A stretch of DNA of 64,000 nucleotides. Origin: Tahibacter aquaticus (GTDB lineage Bacteria; Pseudomonadota; Gammaproteobacteria; Xanthomonadales; Rhodanobacteraceae). Below the pieces are notes generated by a model that worked only from the letters and a program-made list of their open reading frames with translations, was not told where the DNA came from and did not search any database. Below, piece by piece: positions 61,889-64,000 of the stretch. The stretch covers positions 1-64,000 of the forward strand of contig NZ_SNZH01000018.1 in assembly GCF_004363655.1 (NCBI RefSeq), written 5' to 3'. Made by a program: the position numbers and the translations under genes. How positions within the stretch are numbered: the first letter of the stretch is position 1; each line of letters starts with the position of its first letter.

Positions 61889-62563
61889 ATGATCCGATTC
61901 GACCAGGTGACCAAGCGCTATGCCTCCGGGCATGAAGCCGTACACGATCTGTCGTTCGAGCTGGCGGCCGGCGAAATGGCCTTTATCACCGGCCATTCGG
62001 GCGCGGGCAAAAGCACCATGCTCAAGCTGATCGGCCTGATCGAGCGGCCGACCCGCGGCCACGTCACGGTCAACGGGCAGAACCTGCACGGCCTGCGCCG
62101 CGGCCGCATTCCCGAACTGCGCCGCGGCATCGGCATGGTGTTCCAGGATCACCGCCTGCTGATGGACCGCAGCGTCTACGACAACGTCGCCCTGCCACTG
62201 ATCATCGCCGGCCAGTCGCGCGAGGAAATCGCCAGGCGCGTGCGTGCGGCGCTGGACAAGGTCGGCCTGCTGGAACGCGAGCGGGCGGAACCGGTCACCT
62301 TGTCCACCGGCGAACAGCAGCGCGTCGGCATTGCGCGTGCCATCGTGGCCAAGCCGTCGGTGCTGATCGCCGATGAGCCGACCGGCAACCTCGACCCGCA
62401 GCTGTCGGCGGAAATCATGCAGCTGTTCGCCGATTTCCAGCAGGTCGGTACTACCGTGCTGGTGGCCAGCCACGATCTGCCCCTGGTCAAGCGCATGGGC
62501 AAGCGCGTGCTGGTGCTCAATCAAGGGCGCCTGCTGGACGACTGGCGGCCGGGGGGCGGCTGA
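61889..62563 (+). CDS. ftsE: Cell division ATP-binding protein FtsE
   Basis: A 224-residue ABC ATPase that with FtsX regulates peptidoglycan hydrolases at the division site. Walker A GHSGAGKSTMLKLI, Q-loop FQDHRLLMDRSVYDNVALP, signature LSTGEQQRVGIARAIV, Walker B VLIADEPTGNLD. MIRFDQVTKRYASGHEAVHD is the standard FtsE start. It overlaps ftsX (TGATG) and lies 16 bases after gspF, an unusual join of secretion and division genes. Confidence 0.95.
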   Translation: MIRFDQVTKRYASGHEAVHDLSFELAAGEMAFITGHSGAGKSTMLKLIGLIERPTRGHVTVNGQNLHGLRRGRIPELRRGIGMVFQDHRLLMDRSVYDNVALPLIIAGQSREEIARRVRAALDKVGLLERERAEPVTLSTGEQQRVGIARAIVAKPSVLIADEPTGNLDPQLSAEIMQLFADFQQVGTTVLVASHDLPLVKRMGKRVLVLNQGRLLDDWRPGGG

Positions 62564-63564
62564 TGTTCGCGAAGAAACCGACCGGTAACCGGCTCAAAGT
62601 ACAAGCATCGCCACCGCGCGCGGCCGAGCGCGCTACGCCGCGTACGCGGCTGGGTTTTTCCAGCTGGCGTGACCAGCACCTGTACAGCCTGTTCTCCAGC
62701 CTGGGCCGCCTGCTGGCCAAGCCCTGGGCCACCGCACTGACTGCGCTGGTGATGGGCCTGGCACTGGCCTTGCCGCTGCTGTTCCTGATCCTGCTCGACA
62801 ATGCCCGCGGCCTGAGCGGCGGCTGGCAGGACGCGCGCGAGATCACCGTCTTCCTCAAGCCCGACGCGCCGGTCGATGCGGCGCGGCAGCTGGCCGAGGC
62901 CTTGCGCAAGCGCAGCGACGTGGCTGCAGTCAAGCAGATCACGCCGGAGCAGGGCCTGGAGGAGTTCCGCCAGATGTCGGGCTTTGCCGATGCGCTGGCC
63001 GTGCTGCAGTTCAATCCCTTGCCGCAGGTACTGGTGGTTACGCCGCAGGAGCTGCGCGGCAGCGACGATCCGGCTGTGCTGGCCGAGCTGCGCCAGCAGC
63101 CGAGCGTCGATCTGGTGCAGTACGACGCGGCCTGGCGCCGGCGCCTGGGGGCCATCCTGGGCCTGTCGCAGCGCAGCGTGCTGGTGCTGGCCGGCCTGCT
63201 CGCCATGGCTACCTTGCTGGTGGTCGGCAATACCGTGCGCATGGACATCCAGTCCCGCGCCGAAGAGATCGCCGTGATGCAGCTGATTGGCGCCAGTCCG
63301 GGTTTCGTGCGCCGGCCGTTTCTGTATACCGGCATCTGGTATGGCCTGTTCAGCGGCGCCTTTGCCCTGATCGTGGTGTTCGGCGTGCAGTGGGCGCTGA
63401 GCCATCCGGTCAACCAGCTGCTGGAAAGCTATGATCACCGGTTCGCCTTGCGTGGGCTGGAGCCGCTGGCGGCCCTGGCCGTGCCTGTGCTGAGTGCCGT
63501 TTTGGGCTGGCTTGGCGCTATGCTTGCAACCGCCCGGCATCTGGCCGAAGCCCATCCCGACTGA
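62563..63564 (+). CDS. ftsX: Cell division protein FtsX
   Basis: A 333-residue membrane protein, partner of FtsE. It has a long basic cytoplasmic N-terminus (about 45 residues), helix one (TALTALVMGLALALPLLFLI), a periplasmic domain (EITVFLKPDAPVDAARQLAE, SGFADALAVLQFNPLPQVLV) and three C-terminal helices including RMDIQSRAEEIAVMQLIGAS. It controls amidase activators in the periplasm. Start and ftsE stop overlap. Confidence 0.94.
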   Translation: MFAKKPTGNRLKVQASPPRAAERATPRTRLGFSSWRDQHLYSLFSSLGRLLAKPWATALTALVMGLALALPLLFLILLDNARGLSGGWQDAREITVFLKPDAPVDAARQLAEALRKRSDVAAVKQITPEQGLEEFRQMSGFADALAVLQFNPLPQVLVVTPQELRGSDDPAVLAELRQQPSVDLVQYDAAWRRRLGAILGLSQRSVLVLAGLLAMATLLVVGNTVRMDIQSRAEEIAVMQLIGASPGFVRRPFLYTGIWYGLFSGAFALIVVFGVQWALSHPVNQLLESYDHRFALRGLEPLAALAVPVLSAVLGWLGAMLATARHLAEAHPD

Positions 63565-63632
63565 GTCGCGGCGGGCGGCAGGCCGGTTCATCCACCGCGC
63601 AGTACTCGACGGAAGTTCCTCAGGGGGAACCA

Positions 63633-64000
63633 ATGGAAGCGCATCTCACCCGACATATCGCCAGCGACGAACCACGGGTGATGGTGGTAGACGGCTCCAA
63701 GGTCGTGCGCCGGCTCATCGAGCAGGTGCTCAAGGCCGACCTGCCCGGCGTTACCGTGCTGGCCTGCGAATCCGGCGCCGAAGCCAAGCAGCAGCTCGAA
63801 GCCGGCGTCGTCGATTTCGTCACCACCGCGCTGCGCCTGCCCGACATGGACGGCCTGGAGCTGGCCCAGCACATCCGCGAACACGCGCCGCAGGCGTATA
63901 TCCCCATCGTCGTGGTGTCCGGCGACGTGCAGGAACGGCTGATCGCACGCACCCTGTCGGACGCGGTCACCGATTATTTCGACAAGTCGCTGGGCTTCAC
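63633..64000 (+). CDS. Response regulator with degenerate receiver (partial, runs off the window)
   Basis: An open frame from ATG 63633 (CAGGGGGAAC upstream) to the end of the window, about 122 residues, all in one receiver domain: RVMVVDGSKVVRRLIEQVLK, LRLPDMDGLELAQHIREH, IPIVVVSGDV, and DYFDKS with the conserved Lys. The phosphoacceptor Asp is replaced by Ala (VTTALRLPDMDG) and the second acidic residue of the first motif by Gly (VVDG). It should not be phosphorylated in the usual way and may be followed by another receiver or output domain beyond the window. Confidence 0.85.
   Translation, partial: MEAHLTRHIASDEPRVMVVDGSKVVRRLIEQVLKADLPGVTVLACESGAEAKQQLEAGVVDFVTTALRLPDMDGLELAQHIREHAPQAYIPIVVVSGDVQERLIARTLSDAVTDYFDKSLGF

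Overview
The window is high-GC DNA whose gene set points to a gammaproteobacterium of the Xanthomonadales/Rhodanobacteraceae type (Dokdonella- or Tahibacter-like; an inference from gene content, not from a search). Pointers are the rho-trxA-rhlB block, a TIGR02999-type ECF sigma factor followed by a kinase-TPR protein, CSLREA/choice-of-anchor-Q secreted proteins, GspC-D-E and GspF, and FtsE-FtsX. It opens with the last ~49 bases of a 5S rRNA and its terminator, so an rRNA operon lies just upstream.

Layout. 0.2-10.7 kb: housekeeping and envelope genes (cyoE, a PfkB sugar/nucleoside kinase, DUF924, a BON-domain protein, rluF, a uracil/hypoxanthine-DNA glycosylase-like protein, a lipoprotein + DegT aminotransferase pair, a secreted glutaredoxin-like protein, a glycine-zipper protein, a frameshifted DUF2845 gene, OsmC + DUF2721, a universal stress protein). 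10.7-23.3 kb: a secreted protein, a CBS-histidine kinase with a double-receiver regulator, an enoyl/quinone reductase, a DUF885 peptidase-like protein, a VIT-VWA protein coupled to an exported His/Cys protein, DUF456, a RIO-like kinase, a CSLREA protein and TonB. 23.5-27.3 kb: a complete sulfate/thiosulfate ABC transporter operon.

27.4-33.6 kb is the accessory part: fifteen 21-bp tandem repeats, a miniature EF-Ts-like gene, a truncated type I restriction (HSDR_N) gene, a three-gene cassette (membrane-anchored Sel1-like protein, Fic protein, disulfide-rich secreted protein) of visibly lower GC, and a beta-propeller gene broken by an in-frame TGA. 33.9-43 kb: secreted proteins (two with a shared FxxGFD-like C-terminal tail), then an ECF sigma factor and a Ser/Thr kinase-TPR protein divergent from a very glycine-rich 699-residue surface protein. 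43-51.2 kb: an NrtR-like regulator, a LolA-like protein, a WYL regulator, a patatin phospholipase, rho (with a 250-residue disordered N/Q/G-rich extension), trxA and rhlB.

51.3-64 kb: type II secretion genes gspC-D-E, interrupted by a repeat, two amino-acid permeases sharing an upstream box and a TrmB-like regulator/VOC pair; then gspF, ftsE, ftsX and the start of a degenerate response regulator. Secretion is the recurring theme: half a type II system, many exported proteins, and a sigma/kinase pair next to the largest of them. Most long antisense reading frames are GC-driven shadows and are omitted.
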